DNA from: Pseudarthrobacter sp. NIBRBAC000502770
GTDB lineage: Bacteria; Actinomycetota; Actinomycetes; Actinomycetales; Micrococcaceae
Length of the DNA stretch: 64,000 bases
Assembly: GCF_006517815.1 (NCBI RefSeq)
Contig: NZ_CP041197.1
Location: forward strand, 10,327 to 74,326
Reading direction: 5' to 3'
In this document: positions 43,267 through 52,346 of the stretch, one piece after another
Layout: each line of letters begins with the position of its first letter
Numbering within the stretch: position 1 is the stretch's first letter
The notes under the pieces: model-generated
What the model was told of the DNA's origin: nothing
What the model saw: only the letters and a program-made list of their open reading frames with translations
Database searches by the model: none
Position numbers and translations under genes: made by a program

Positions 43267-44184
43267 ATGCCGCCCTGGGACGTAGTCCTGACCTCGTGGA
43301 CCCTGAACTGGCCGGCCCTGGCACTCCTGGTCCCCGCCGCCGTCCTGTATGCGCGCGGCCTCCGCACGGCCCGGCGCCGCGGGATCCGCTGGCCGTGGCG
43401 GCGGACCCTGACGTTCTACGTCCTGGGACTGGGCAGTTTCGCGGCACTCAGCTTCGGGTTCACCGGCGTCTACAGCCACGACCTGCGCTGGGTCTTCACC
43501 CTGAAGATCACCGCCTACCTCTTCATCGTCCCGCTCCTGGTCACCGCGGGCAAACCCCTGACCCTTGCCCGGCAAACCCTGGGACCGGCCGGAGCGGCAC
43601 GGCTTCAGACATTCCTCGGACACGGCCTGATGAGGGCACTGAGCAACACCGTCGTTGCCGCTCTGCTGGGTCTGGGAATGTTCACCCTCTTCCTGACACC
43701 CCTGTTCCATCCCCTGCGGACCGAGCCGCTCTGGGACGTGGCCCTGACCATCCTCGTGCCGCTGACCGGGATGCTGATGGTCGTGCCGATCATCGAAGAC
43801 GAATCGGCCAAGGCCGTCAGCGCGCTGATCATCGTCGAATTCATCTACGTGTTCATCGAACTCGTCGCAGACGCCGTCCCGGGGATCATGATGCGCATCA
43901 GCCCACAAATCTTGGACGGGGCAACCCAGGCCCTCACCGGGCATCCGGGCTGGCTGCCCGGCGCGCTGCGGGACCAGCAGCTCGCCGGGGACCTGCTGTG
44001 GTTCCTAGCCGAAATCGTCGACGTGCCGCTCATCATCCTGATGTTCGTCCGGTTCGCCCGCAGCGACCGGAACGAGGCGACCTCCTTCGACAGCCTCACC
44101 GACGACCAGCTGGAAGCGCTGAACCGCGAACACCTGAACGGCCCCCACCCGCCCCGCGGTAACAATGGTCCGCCAGAAAACTGA
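43267..44184 (+). CDS. CtaG-like cytochrome c oxidase assembly family membrane protein
   Basis: The 305-residue protein starts at ATG 43267; the frame upstream is a shadow. Seven hydrophobic helices, KITAYLFIVPLLVTAGKPLTLARQ and FTLFLTPLFHPLRTEPLWD match the caa3-type CtaG (PF09678) family. These proteins are linked to copper delivery to oxidases and to copper resistance. It ends the long copper operon 37.5-44.2 kb. Confidence 0.85.
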   Translation: MPPWDVVLTSWTLNWPALALLVPAAVLYARGLRTARRRGIRWPWRRTLTFYVLGLGSFAALSFGFTGVYSHDLRWVFTLKITAYLFIVPLLVTAGKPLTLARQTLGPAGAARLQTFLGHGLMRALSNTVVAALLGLGMFTLFLTPLFHPLRTEPLWDVALTILVPLTGMLMVVPIIEDESAKAVSALIIVEFIYVFIELVADAVPGIMMRISPQILDGATQALTGHPGWLPGALRDQQLAGDLLWFLAEIVDVPLIILMFVRFARSDRNEATSFDSLTDDQLEALNREHLNGPHPPRGNNGPPEN

Positions 44185-44200
44185 AGGTTCATATCCCGTC

Positions 44201-44273
44201 GGCGAGGTTTGGCGAAGCGGTCACACGCATACCCGCTGGGGTGTGTCTTGCTCCAACCCTGCCCAACCTCGCC
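44201..44273 (+). promoter_or_regulatory. Inverted repeat with a CsoR-like dyad before the TlpA-like gene
   Basis: GGCGAGGTT (44201-44209) and AACCTCGCC (44265-44273) are perfect arms. Between them ATACCC-GCT-GGGGTGT (44229-44244) resembles the CsoR sites at 32939 and 33784. It may be a terminator plus a copper-controlled promoter for the gene at 44307. Confidence 0.45.
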
Positions 44274-44306
44274 TCGAAACTGCAATTCCGTCATCAAAGG
44301 ACAGCC

Positions 44307-44966
44307 ATGCATGAGCCCAGCCTCCCAACGCCGTCAGCCTCGGCCTCCCGGACCCGGGAGACACCGCCGGGTTTCTCCCGGCGCCGCCTGCTCGCCTCAG
44401 CCCTTCTGGGTGCACTGGGCGCCACAGGCCTCGCCGGATGCGCCTCCGGCGACGCCCTTGCCCAACAGGCCAAAGCCGGCGACAACAAAAACTACATCGC
44501 AGGGGACGGCTCCGTCACCGAATATGCCGCAGCCGACCGGAAGCCACCGGTGGTAGTAACGGGGGAACAGTACGACGGGACGGTCGTTAGCTCCCGTGAC
44601 TGGGCCGGAAAAGTGATCGTGCTGAACTTCTGGTACGCCGCATGCGCCCCGTGCCGGCTCGAAGCTCCCAGGCTGGAAGCGCTCTGGAAAGAGTTCGAAC
44701 CACAGAATGTCCTGTTCTACGGCGTGAACGTCCGCGATGAGGAAGCCGCAGCTGCCGCCTTCGAGCGGACCTTCGGAATCACCTACCCCAGCATGCAGGA
44801 CAAAAATGGGGGGATCCTGCTGGCCATGACACAGTACGTGCCGCCGCAGGCGGTCCCCTCTACCCTCGTACTCGACAAACAGGGACGGGTCGCCGCCAGA
44901 ATCCTCGGCCTGGCCGATCAAGGCATCCTCAAGTCCCTCATCGCCGGCGCCGTGGGCGGAGGGTAG
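44307..44966 (+). CDS. TlpA/thioredoxin-like lipoprotein
   Basis: The 219-residue protein has an N-terminal SRRRLLASALLGALGATGLAGC signal region (lipid Cys about 45; the arginine run could also direct Tat export). The AhpC/TSA-thioredoxin fold has the redox pair Cys113/Cys116 in FWYAACAPCR and a cis-Pro region, PPQAVPSTLVLD. It would work outside the membrane, reduced by the CcdA protein encoded at 39063, to repair oxidised thiols during copper stress. Confidence 0.9.
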   Translation: MHEPSLPTPSASASRTRETPPGFSRRRLLASALLGALGATGLAGCASGDALAQQAKAGDNKNYIAGDGSVTEYAAADRKPPVVVTGEQYDGTVVSSRDWAGKVIVLNFWYAACAPCRLEAPRLEALWKEFEPQNVLFYGVNVRDEEAAAAAFERTFGITYPSMQDKNGGILLAMTQYVPPQAVPSTLVLDKQGRVAARILGLADQGILKSLIAGAVGGG

Positions 44967-45188
44967 CTCGGAACCCGGCTGCCCCCGCAAGGGCGGGGCA
45001 GAGAACCGCATCGCACCGGAAGGCCCCGGCGAAGCTGCCCGCGTTGGCGGGCCGCCGGCCTGCAAGGGGCCGCAGGGTTACTGCTCCGGCGGCGGGAGGC
45101 TCCAGCCCACCGCCCACCTCACCACCAGAGATACGAGCAACACCACGGGCCATCACGTCAGTGCGATGTCCGGAGCCTACCCAGATAC

Positions 45189-45602
45189 CTACGGCGCCCG
45201 ATGATGCTGGTGTCCGGCCGGGCCGCCTTCTTTCTCAATGCCGGAGGTCTTCGCCAGGTAGTTCCAGGCCCGGTTGCTCAGGGTGTGCCAGGCTGCGTGG
45301 ACCTCTCTCGCGGGGACGCTGGCGGCCTTCGTGTCGCCCTCATCGAGTGCGGCGGCCAGTCGCCCGGCGGCATCTGTAAAGGCCGTCAACTGGGGCTGGA
45401 GGTCATCCGGCCAGGAAACGGAGGCGGCCGCGATCCGCGCCTTGCGGACGTGGCCGGCCCAGGACGGGTCGATCGTGGGCGAGGCGCCGCCCAGTGCCAT
45501 GTCGATGCCATGGAAGCCGGCGCTGTCGATGTGGGAAAGGGCGGCGATCATGCCGCCTGCCTGGGCGGCGGTTTCGCTGTCGGGATTCCGGTGTAGTTTC
45601 AT
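45189..45602 (-). CDS. Hypothetical helical protein with His-rich tail
   Basis: The 137-residue protein starts at ATG 45602, overlapping the upstream stop (ATGA). It is mainly helical, with VHAAWHTLSNRAWNYLAKTSG near residue 105 and a GHQHHRAP tail that could bind metal. No family is recognised. It is the last gene of a three-gene leftward unit divergent from a TetR regulator. Confidence 0.65.
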   Translation of the reverse strand: MKLHRNPDSETAAQAGGMIAALSHIDSAGFHGIDMALGGASPTIDPSWAGHVRKARIAAASVSWPDDLQPQLTAFTDAAGRLAAALDEGDTKAASVPAREVHAAWHTLSNRAWNYLAKTSGIEKEGGPAGHQHHRAP

Positions 45603-46171
45603 TCGATTCCCCCTCGTGGGTTGCCCCTCGGCGCTGCCGGGCCCGCGTCGAGAGCAGGCTCGAGGACTCTGCGCTGCTGTCGTTGCCCGTAGCCGGTCAT
45701 ACCCCGCGGCTTGTGCGTTGACAGCGCCGTCGCCACGGACAATACCAACAGCGCGGCACCGGCCTGGACCACGATCTGGATTCGCAGCCCTTGAAAATCG
45801 GAACCAGGTAACGCCGTTGCCGCCGCAGCGGCAAGACCGCTAATGGGGCCCATATGCACCAGCAAAACAACGGTAGCGAGTGCGGTTATCAGCAACTTGA
45901 TCAGGACCCAGTAGTACCGGAACAGGCCCCACGTGGTGCCCAGAGATGAGACAACCCCGGTGAGCAGCGAAGCGAGTGCCAACGGGACAATGACAAACCA
46001 CCCGATCAATCCCATGACGAGATAGGCGGCCCGCACCAACTGAGCATCCGGGCTGGCCAGGCCTGCAACCGCGAGAACCAGGAAAGCGGCGACCCCGCCG
46101 AACCAGCCCACCGAGGAAAGGACATGTGCGGTGAGCGCGACTCTACGGAGGCGCGGTGTCATAGTCATCAC
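45599..46171 (-). CDS. Integral membrane protein (DUF2269-like)
   Basis: The 190-residue protein has four or five TM helices: ALTAHVLSSVGWFGGVAAFLVLAVAGL, AAYLVMGLIGWFVIVPLALASLLTGVV, WVLIKLLITALATVVLLVHM and VVQAGAALLVLSVATAL. A His in the first helix and FRYYWVLIK suit DUF2269/CopD-like membrane proteins. It overlaps genes on both sides, so the unit is translationally coupled. A copper-related role is plausible but unproven. Confidence 0.7.
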   Translation of the reverse strand: MMTMTPRLRRVALTAHVLSSVGWFGGVAAFLVLAVAGLASPDAQLVRAAYLVMGLIGWFVIVPLALASLLTGVVSSLGTTWGLFRYYWVLIKLLITALATVVLLVHMGPISGLAAAAATALPGSDFQGLRIQIVVQAGAALLVLSVATALSTHKPRGMTGYGQRQQRRVLEPALDAGPAAPRGNPRGGIE

Positions 46172-46374
46172 GGCGTATGGCTGCCCATACCGCCGCCGGC
46201 CAGGTGGATGATGACAAACAGCAGAACAAGGGCGATTGCGATGATTCCAAAAACCTTCACCCAGCGCGGTGGCCCGGTGACAGGCCCGCGCCCGACCCCG
46301 GCACCGGGCTTGGAGTCCGCCGTGACGTCGCGGTCGGTGGGCACGTCATCCATGAAGCTATCCTCTTCTGCCAT
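46168..46374 (-). CDS. Small single-TM protein
   Basis: The 68-residue protein has an acidic N-terminus, a Pro/Gly linker and one TM (WVKVFGIIAIALVLLFVIIHLAGG) ending GMGSHTP. Its stop overlaps the next gene. Proteins of this shape often precede DUF2269-like or CopD-like genes in actinobacteria. It is the first gene of the leftward unit that faces the TetR gene. Confidence 0.7.
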   Translation of the reverse strand: MAEEDSFMDDVPTDRDVTADSKPGAGVGRGPVTGPPRWVKVFGIIAIALVLLFVIIHLAGGGMGSHTP

Positions 46375-46405
46375 GCGTCGACTCTACGGCGCTGGGCACT
46401 ACATT

Positions 46406-46463
46406 ATCGATACAACCTGTATTGATCAAGACAAAGTGTCCTGACATCGTCGTCTCGTATACT
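46406..46463. promoter_or_regulatory. TetR operator and promoters of the divergent pair
   Basis: ATCGATACA-ACC-TGTATTGAT (46406-46426) is a near-perfect dyad in the short divergent gap. On the plus strand TATACT (46458-46463) is a clear -10 only 6 bp before the GTG at 46470, so the tetR mRNA is probably leaderless. Confidence 0.7.
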
Positions 46464-46469
46464 GGGTTG

Positions 46470-47027
46470 GTGCCAAAGCTGTGGAACGAAACAATCGACG
46501 CGCACCGCGGTGCGGTGCGTGATGCAATCCTGGACGCCACGACAGCCCTGGTGTCCGAGCATGGGCTGCTGTCGGTAACCATGTCGCAGATCGCCCAGGC
46601 GGTCGGTATCGGACGCGCGACCCTCTACAAGTACTTCCCCAACGTCGAAGCCATACTTCTCGCCCAGCACGATCGCCAGCTCGCCGGCCACCTCGAACAT
46701 CTCGCCGCGGCCACGCACGCGGGAGGCGACGCGGCCCATCAGCTGGAGACAGTCCTGCACATCCACGCCATGATGACCTACGAGCACCACGACTCGGCCC
46801 TGGCCACGATCATGCACCACGATGGCGCACGGCAACGTCAAGATACCTTCATCCAGGACGTGCTGCGTCGCGCCGCCGAAGCCGGCGCCATCCGCGACGA
46901 CATGGCCCCACAGGAACTGGCCAGCTACTGCCTTCACGCCCTCGCGGCAGCCGCCGAATCGCCGTCGAAAGCAGCCGTAACCCGCCTCGTCCAACTCACG
47001 CTCGACAGCCTACGAACGAGACCCTGA
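46470..47027 (+). CDS. TetR-family transcriptional regulator
   Basis: The 185-residue protein from GTG 46470 has the classic N-terminal HTH (AILDATTALVSEHGLLSVTMSQIAQAVGIGRATLYKYFPNVEAIL). Its His-rich middle (HIHAMMTYEHHD, MHHDG) could bind a metal. The start has no Shine-Dalgarno site but fits a leaderless transcript. It probably represses the divergent three-gene membrane unit. Confidence 0.9.
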   Translation: MPKLWNETIDAHRGAVRDAILDATTALVSEHGLLSVTMSQIAQAVGIGRATLYKYFPNVEAILLAQHDRQLAGHLEHLAAATHAGGDAAHQLETVLHIHAMMTYEHHDSALATIMHHDGARQRQDTFIQDVLRRAAEAGAIRDDMAPQELASYCLHALAAAAESPSKAAVTRLVQLTLDSLRTRP

Positions 47028-47054
47028 GTCGGAAGACGGATCCCCCTGGGGCGG

Positions 47055-47483
47055 TCAGTCGAAGATCCCTGCTTCGGGTATGACGTGGGGCAGTGCTGCC
47101 TTCTCCGCTGCGAGAGGCTTGTGCCCGTCGTAGGCGCATTTCTTGAACGGTCCTTCTGTGTCCATGAGGATGCGCATGTGGGGGTCGGCGTGGTTCAGCC
47201 ACCAGGTGCTGACCCCGAGGGCCGGCTCCAGCCGTAGGTGTTCCCAGGCCCGCCAGATTGCCTCCATGCGGATCAGGGCTTCGGGGTGTTTGTACCATTC
47301 GGGGCACCAGGCGAACGTTGCGCCTTCGTTGACTTCCCGGACGTAGGACTGGGCCAGTAGCTCGGCGAAGAACTCCACTGCACTGGAGTAGACGAGCTCC
47401 GCTTCGGATTCGGCATGGCTGTGGCCGCTGCTTGCGGACTGGGCCTCTTCGTCGCCGAACGCGTCGCCGAACTCCTCGCTCAT
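47055..47483 (-). CDS. DUF4913 protein, last gene of the secretion operon
   Basis: The 142-residue protein has an acidic N-terminus and the DUF4913 core (FAWCPEWYKHPEALIRMEAIWRAWE, then STWWLNHADPHMRILMD). This family sits beside conjugative coupling proteins on actinobacterial plasmids. It overlaps the coupling protein gene (ATGA). Role in transfer unknown. Confidence 0.87.
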   Translation of the reverse strand: MSEEFGDAFGDEEAQSASSGHSHAESEAELVYSSAVEFFAELLAQSYVREVNEGATFAWCPEWYKHPEALIRMEAIWRAWEHLRLEPALGVSTWWLNHADPHMRILMDTEGPFKKCAYDGHKPLAAEKAALPHVIPEAGIFD

Positions 47484-49249
47484 GCGGTGTCCCCGTCCGT
47501 CCAGGGATTGTGTGCCGCAACGGTCACGGGTTCACCATCGACGTTCACTTCAGTGGCGAGGGAGTCTTTGACTTTCTGGGCGTGGGGGCCGTTCATCCAT
47601 GGGATGGTTTCGATCATGGTGGCCGGGGCGCCGGAGGTGAGCAGGATGGCCCGGAACCTGGGCAGTGCTGTCAGGTCGGCGACGGAGAGGATCTCGTCTT
47701 TGTTTTCCTGCCGGGAGGAGGAGGATCCGGTTTTGCTGTGGCTGCGGGAGACGTTGATGTAGCTGTATTGGCCGATGAGGCGGGAGAGTTCATCGAGGTA
47801 GCCGACTTCGGAGACGCCGCCGCCGTAGATTTTCACGTTCGACGCGGACCAGAGTTTCCGCATGCCTTCCAGGGACCAGACCTCCACGCCCTGGGACCAG
47901 GACTGCAGGATGGTCATGAGGATGATCCCGCGGGAGCCGTAGTGGCTGTACTGGTCCGGCAGTGCCTTCCAGCGGCAGACGTTCGCTGCCTCATCGAGGA
48001 TGCCGAGCAGCGGTGTTGCGAGCCGGCCGCCGGGCTGGGAGGTGGCGTACTTTTCGGCCGCTTCCACGACGGCGACGGTCAGGGCGGTGACGAGGGGGCC
48101 GGCGGTGCCGACGCCTTCGCGGGAGAGGCTGTAGAGGGTGCCGTTGCCTCGCACGAAGTCCTCGGGGACGAACTGCGGCCGCGGGTCGGTGTCCACTGTC
48201 GTGTCGCGCAGGGGCGTGACCCATTGGCTGACCTCGCGGTCGGTCAGGCAGGAAACCATTTGCCGGGCGGTGCCGTAGACGCCGGCCCGCTGCTTTTCCG
48301 GTTCGCGGATGTGGCCTATCACCATGTCCGAGAGCAGGTCATACCCTGCGGTCCTCAGCAGTTCTGCGGGGGCGTCGTCGTGCGGGCGGGTCAGCCAGGT
48401 GTAGACCTGTGTGACCGGGGCGGAGTCGAGTGAGGCGGCGAGCAGGAAGGCTTTGAGCAGGTTCTGCCCTGCCGGGTCGAAGTAGGCATCGGGTTTGGTC
48501 CCGGGTTCACGGGAGCCGTTGGCGAAGTGCTGTGCCAGGTTCCCGGCCGTGGCTTCGTTCTTCACGTAGGAGAGCGGGTTCCACCACCAGGTGGGTTCCT
48601 CTTCCGCGACGGCCTGCGGGTCAAAGACCCACACAGCGCCGGCTTCAGTCCGGATCGGGCGGGTGACGTCCACGATGTCGCGCTTGTTCGAGGTGGCAAT
48701 CACCGCGCCGGGTGCATCCAGGATTGCCGGGACGGCGTAGGAGGTGGTCTTCATCGTTCGGGGACCGGCGATGAGGATCAGCATGTCCTCCCAGGACGCC
48801 CACAGCGGGCGCTTCCCGGCAACGCTGCGGCCAAGCCGCACTCCGGTGGAGTTCTCCACGCCGAGACGCACAGCGGTGGCCGTGGCCCCCTTGGTGCCCA
48901 GATGATCGAGGTCTTTCCCGCGGCCCATGTGGACGGCGGCCTTATCCACCCGGGTGCGCTTGTGCGCTGTTCGGGAGCGGACCACCAGCACTGTCACTGT
49001 CAGGGAAATCAATACTCCGAGGAGCACGCAGGCGACGATGGTGGACTGGACGGGCCAGGGCACCCGGCCCTTGGCCAGGCCTGCCACCAGATCAATCGGG
49101 TGGGCCGGGGGCGAGGCAAGGCCGGCCATCCAGGATCCGAGATGTGCCGAGACCCAGCTGCCGCCCCCAATGACGACAGCTGCGCCGATGGCCAGCCAGA
49201 TCCCCAACGCGTCGCCGAGCCCTGTGCCTTTACGGTTCGGGGCACTCAT
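47480..49249 (-). CDS. VirD4/TraG-type coupling ATPase
   Basis: The 589-residue protein starts at ATG 49249; the longer upstream frame is a shadow of the VirB4 gene. Two N-terminal TMs precede an ATPase domain. Its P-loop reads AGPRTMKTTS, with Met where Gly usually precedes the Lys. Downstream are WWWNPLSYV, LLGILDEAANVC (Walker B) and ILQSWSQG. It should link the relaxase-DNA complex to the channel. It lies between the VirB4 and DUF4913 genes, overlapping both by 4 nt. Confidence 0.9.
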   Translation of the reverse strand: MSAPNRKGTGLGDALGIWLAIGAAVVIGGGSWVSAHLGSWMAGLASPPAHPIDLVAGLAKGRVPWPVQSTIVACVLLGVLISLTVTVLVVRSRTAHKRTRVDKAAVHMGRGKDLDHLGTKGATATAVRLGVENSTGVRLGRSVAGKRPLWASWEDMLILIAGPRTMKTTSYAVPAILDAPGAVIATSNKRDIVDVTRPIRTEAGAVWVFDPQAVAEEEPTWWWNPLSYVKNEATAGNLAQHFANGSREPGTKPDAYFDPAGQNLLKAFLLAASLDSAPVTQVYTWLTRPHDDAPAELLRTAGYDLLSDMVIGHIREPEKQRAGVYGTARQMVSCLTDREVSQWVTPLRDTTVDTDPRPQFVPEDFVRGNGTLYSLSREGVGTAGPLVTALTVAVVEAAEKYATSQPGGRLATPLLGILDEAANVCRWKALPDQYSHYGSRGIILMTILQSWSQGVEVWSLEGMRKLWSASNVKIYGGGVSEVGYLDELSRLIGQYSYINVSRSHSKTGSSSSRQENKDEILSVADLTALPRFRAILLTSGAPATMIETIPWMNGPHAQKVKDSLATEVNVDGEPVTVAAHNPWTDGDTA

Positions 49250-50838
49250 GCTGCACCCTCTTCCTGGACCGGAGCGGTGGCTTCCAGCAGGGATTCTGCC
49301 GGAGCGTGCCAGCGCTTGTTGGTGTCGTTCAGGGAGGCTTCGATGGACGTGAGGCCGATCTGGACGGGGATGCCGGGGCGGCCGCCGACCTTGATGAGGA
49401 ATTTCCCGCGTCCGGGAGGTTCGACGTCGCCGCCGCGGGAGTCCCATGCGGGCGGGTCCTGCCAGGAGATGAGCTTTTGCTGTTCCTGCCGTGAGAGTGG
49501 GATCGCTGCGGTCAGCAGCGGCATTTCGGAGGCGGGAAGCCCGCCGCAGATGACCATGCCGGAGCGTTCGACGAAGCCGCGGGCCTTCATCCGGTCCTCT
49601 TCTGCCGGGAGCGCGAGCAGGTCGGACATGGTGTGGGAAATCATGACTTGGCCGACGCCGACTGAGCGGTTGAGGCGGGTCAGGGCGTCCACCCGGTCCA
49701 CCATGCCCTTGCCGGCGCGCAGTGCCCGCCAGAGCTCGTCCAGGACGACGAAGTAGTTCCGCCGCGGTTCCAGCCCGGCGTCGGCGAGGGCGTTGGCGAC
49801 GTTGACGGTGCCGAAGCCGTAGGACCAGCAGGCCAGCAGCACTGCGGCCTGCAGGTCCGTTTCTGTCTCATCGATGCTGGAGACGTCAAAGACGACGGCC
49901 CGGTCGCGCCGCATCGGGTTCGTGGTGTGCCGGGAGAAGATTTCCCCGAGTTTCCCGCCGCCGGTCAGCCCGAGCAAGGTTGCTTCCAGTGCACGGGTTT
50001 CCTGCAGATAGACGGTCATGTCCCCGCGGTCCAGCGCGACCTGGCGCAGCTCGTCCGGGGCGGCGGTGATGACGTCGAGGAGATCTTTCAGGACCGGGAC
50101 ACCGTCGAAGGAGTCATCGAGGACGCGCAGGGCGCGGTCCAAAATGGTCTGTTCCTGATCGGTGGGCGGGTTGTTCCGGCTGATCGTGATGAGGGAAACG
50201 ACCATGTTCAGGCGCCGGCCGTGGGCATCGGCCCGGACCCGGACGGCCGCTTCGTGGTGTCCGCGCTCCTCGAGGAGTTGGGCGACCTCAATGGCCTGTC
50301 CCGGGTCGAGGATGTTCAGGTAGCCGCGGCCGCGGCCGAGTTCGATGACCTGCCCGCCGACGGCGCTAATGGCGTCCACGTGTTCGCCCTTGAGGTCCCC
50401 GAGCACGAGCGGGTGGACGCCCTGGCCGGAGAGGCCTAGCATCATGCGGCGCACGAGCGTGGATTTGCCCAGGCCGGGTTTGCCGAGGATGAACGCGGAG
50501 GGGTTGGAAATCAGGTGGGCGCGCTGGAACCAGCTGATCGGGTCACAGCAGACTGTGGCCTGGGTTTCCTCGTGCCGGCCCAGCGGGACGCCGATCATGG
50601 GCGAGGACGTGCCCGAGGAAAATGGCCACAGCCCGCAGACCTGCACCGTGGTCCCACGGTATTCACGCACCGCCGGGACCAGGGCCGCAGCCCCTCCCCC
50701 GCGTCCGCCCCAGCCACGGGAGCCGGGGACACGCACCCGGGCCGGACGAGCCGTGGACGCGCGGCCGTCGCGGGCTTCGGATTCCACACCATCAAGGAGC
50801 GGATTCTTCTTCTTCTTCCCTCGAAAGAGCTTCTGCAT
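49246..50838 (-). CDS. VirB4/TraC-type conjugation ATPase
   Basis: The 530-residue protein has a canonical Walker A, LGKPGLGKST, at about 118-127. AAVRVRADAHGRRLNMV and Walker B YFVVLDELWRAL follow at about 365, then RSVGVGQVMISHT. It is shorter than proteobacterial VirB4 because it lacks most of the N-terminal domain, as in many actinobacterial systems. It powers channel assembly and transport. It overlaps the SCO6880-type gene by one base (TAATG). Confidence 0.9.
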   Translation of the reverse strand: MQKLFRGKKKKNPLLDGVESEARDGRASTARPARVRVPGSRGWGGRGGGAAALVPAVREYRGTTVQVCGLWPFSSGTSSPMIGVPLGRHEETQATVCCDPISWFQRAHLISNPSAFILGKPGLGKSTLVRRMMLGLSGQGVHPLVLGDLKGEHVDAISAVGGQVIELGRGRGYLNILDPGQAIEVAQLLEERGHHEAAVRVRADAHGRRLNMVVSLITISRNNPPTDQEQTILDRALRVLDDSFDGVPVLKDLLDVITAAPDELRQVALDRGDMTVYLQETRALEATLLGLTGGGKLGEIFSRHTTNPMRRDRAVVFDVSSIDETETDLQAAVLLACWSYGFGTVNVANALADAGLEPRRNYFVVLDELWRALRAGKGMVDRVDALTRLNRSVGVGQVMISHTMSDLLALPAEEDRMKARGFVERSGMVICGGLPASEMPLLTAAIPLSRQEQQKLISWQDPPAWDSRGGDVEPPGRGKFLIKVGGRPGIPVQIGLTSIEASLNDTNKRWHAPAESLLEATAPVQEEGAA

Positions 50839-52346
50839 TACAGGGCCTCTCTGATTTCGGTGGGCAGCAGGATGTGCTTGGGCAGGACCAGTCCGAGCGG
50901 CAGGGACGCGGCGAACGCGGTGTCCTGGGAACCGTAGGCACGGCGCAGCAGCACCCGGGCGGTGCCGGAGGTCTGTTCCACGGCGGCGACCGCATCGGGG
51001 AGCCGGGCAGGGTCGGTGACGGTGGCGGTGACGACCATGCCAAAGTTCACCAGACCGGCACCTTGGGCTTCCTCCTGGGCGGTTTGTGCAGCGGAGCGGG
51101 CGTCGACCAGCGCGCGGGCGGACGGTCGGCCTCCGGAGGTGATGCGGACGTTCGCGTTGTTCTGGTCCCGCTCGACCACGGCTGCGGCCCGGGCCGAATC
51201 CATCGGACGGTACAGCAGGGAAACGCGCTTGCGGTCGATGTCCCCGTGCGGGGCCAGCAGCCGGGAGAGAACCGAGGAATTTACCGACCCGCGCGGGGCG
51301 CCGGTCATGGTCCAGGAGGCAGAGAACGCGCCGTCGTGCCGGTAGTCATCCCAGCTCGCCTGCGCCGCAGAGGGGCCGACTTCGCCCCACGTGAGGGCGA
51401 CCGGGGATCCGGCGGCGTGGGCTTCATCAATGATCAACGCCGCGGGCGGGTCGTAAGCGATCCGGACGACCTCGCAGAGTTCCTGCGCGGACATCGGCCG
51501 GGCAATGCCGGCGCCGGTCGCCTGCAACCGGGCACCGAGCCCGGGGATGCGGGATGCCAGGTCCCGGGCGACATCTTCGGGTTCGCGCTTCCGGGACCCG
51601 GAGCGCAGCGCGGCGGTAAAGGTCAGGGACACCCAGGCCCGGACGGTGGCCGAGCCTTCCGGGTAGGTGCGGACAACCTCGCGGAGGATCGCCTTCGCGG
51701 TCTCCGGGGCATCGGCATGAATGTTCATTTCGACTTCGTTGCGCAGCCGGTAACCGGAATCCGGTGCGGTCTCCACGGTCACGGCCGCGGCCTCCAAACC
51801 GGCCTCATCCCCGAGCCCGGCGATCCAGCCGCCCCAGTTCGCAACCCACGCGTCGACCTGCTCCGGATCCACCAGGGACGCACCATCTGGTTCGGTGGAA
51901 AAGACCACGGTGAAGTGGTTCGTGGTGGGGACGTGAAGCATGGCGAACGGGCGGTTGTAGGAGTCGTTGAACTCGTACAGCCGGGACTTCGCGGCAAGGC
52001 CGGGAAGCTGGAACATGCCCCACTCGGTGACCCCGAGCGGGCCGGAACGGTAAAGGTTGGTCCCGCCGGAACGGGCGAGACGGAAGTTCATGCGCGTCGC
52101 GAACCGGTCCACGATGGACTGTCCGTGCTTGTCCTTGACCGTCAGCAGCAGCACGAGCAAGCCCGAGACGGCGAGGACACTCATGCCCGGCAGCAGGCCC
52201 CAGATGGCGAAGGTGATGATGCCGGCCAACAGACCGGTCATGACGATGCCGGTGCCGATCGCGCCCAGGCTTCCCAGCCCTGCGGAGCGGGGAACGCGCC
52301 AGTTGCCGTAGGACGGTTCCTTATATTCGGTATTAATTGCTGCCAC
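50838..52346 (-). CDS. SCO6880-family conjugation membrane protein
   Basis: The 502-residue reading starts at GTG 52346 with GGGGAGGG upstream; the longer frame is a shadow of the VirB6-like gene. Two N-terminal TM helices (LGAIGTGIVMTGLLAGIITFAIWGLL and SVLAVSGLLVLLLTV) are followed by a large cytoplasmic domain resembling the N-terminal part of VirB4, without a P-loop. The SCO6880 family is specific to actinobacterial type IV systems and probably complements the short VirB4. Confidence 0.88.
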   Translation of the reverse strand: MAAINTEYKEPSYGNWRVPRSAGLGSLGAIGTGIVMTGLLAGIITFAIWGLLPGMSVLAVSGLLVLLLTVKDKHGQSIVDRFATRMNFRLARSGGTNLYRSGPLGVTEWGMFQLPGLAAKSRLYEFNDSYNRPFAMLHVPTTNHFTVVFSTEPDGASLVDPEQVDAWVANWGGWIAGLGDEAGLEAAAVTVETAPDSGYRLRNEVEMNIHADAPETAKAILREVVRTYPEGSATVRAWVSLTFTAALRSGSRKREPEDVARDLASRIPGLGARLQATGAGIARPMSAQELCEVVRIAYDPPAALIIDEAHAAGSPVALTWGEVGPSAAQASWDDYRHDGAFSASWTMTGAPRGSVNSSVLSRLLAPHGDIDRKRVSLLYRPMDSARAAAVVERDQNNANVRITSGGRPSARALVDARSAAQTAQEEAQGAGLVNFGMVVTATVTDPARLPDAVAAVEQTSGTARVLLRRAYGSQDTAFAASLPLGLVLPKHILLPTEIREAL

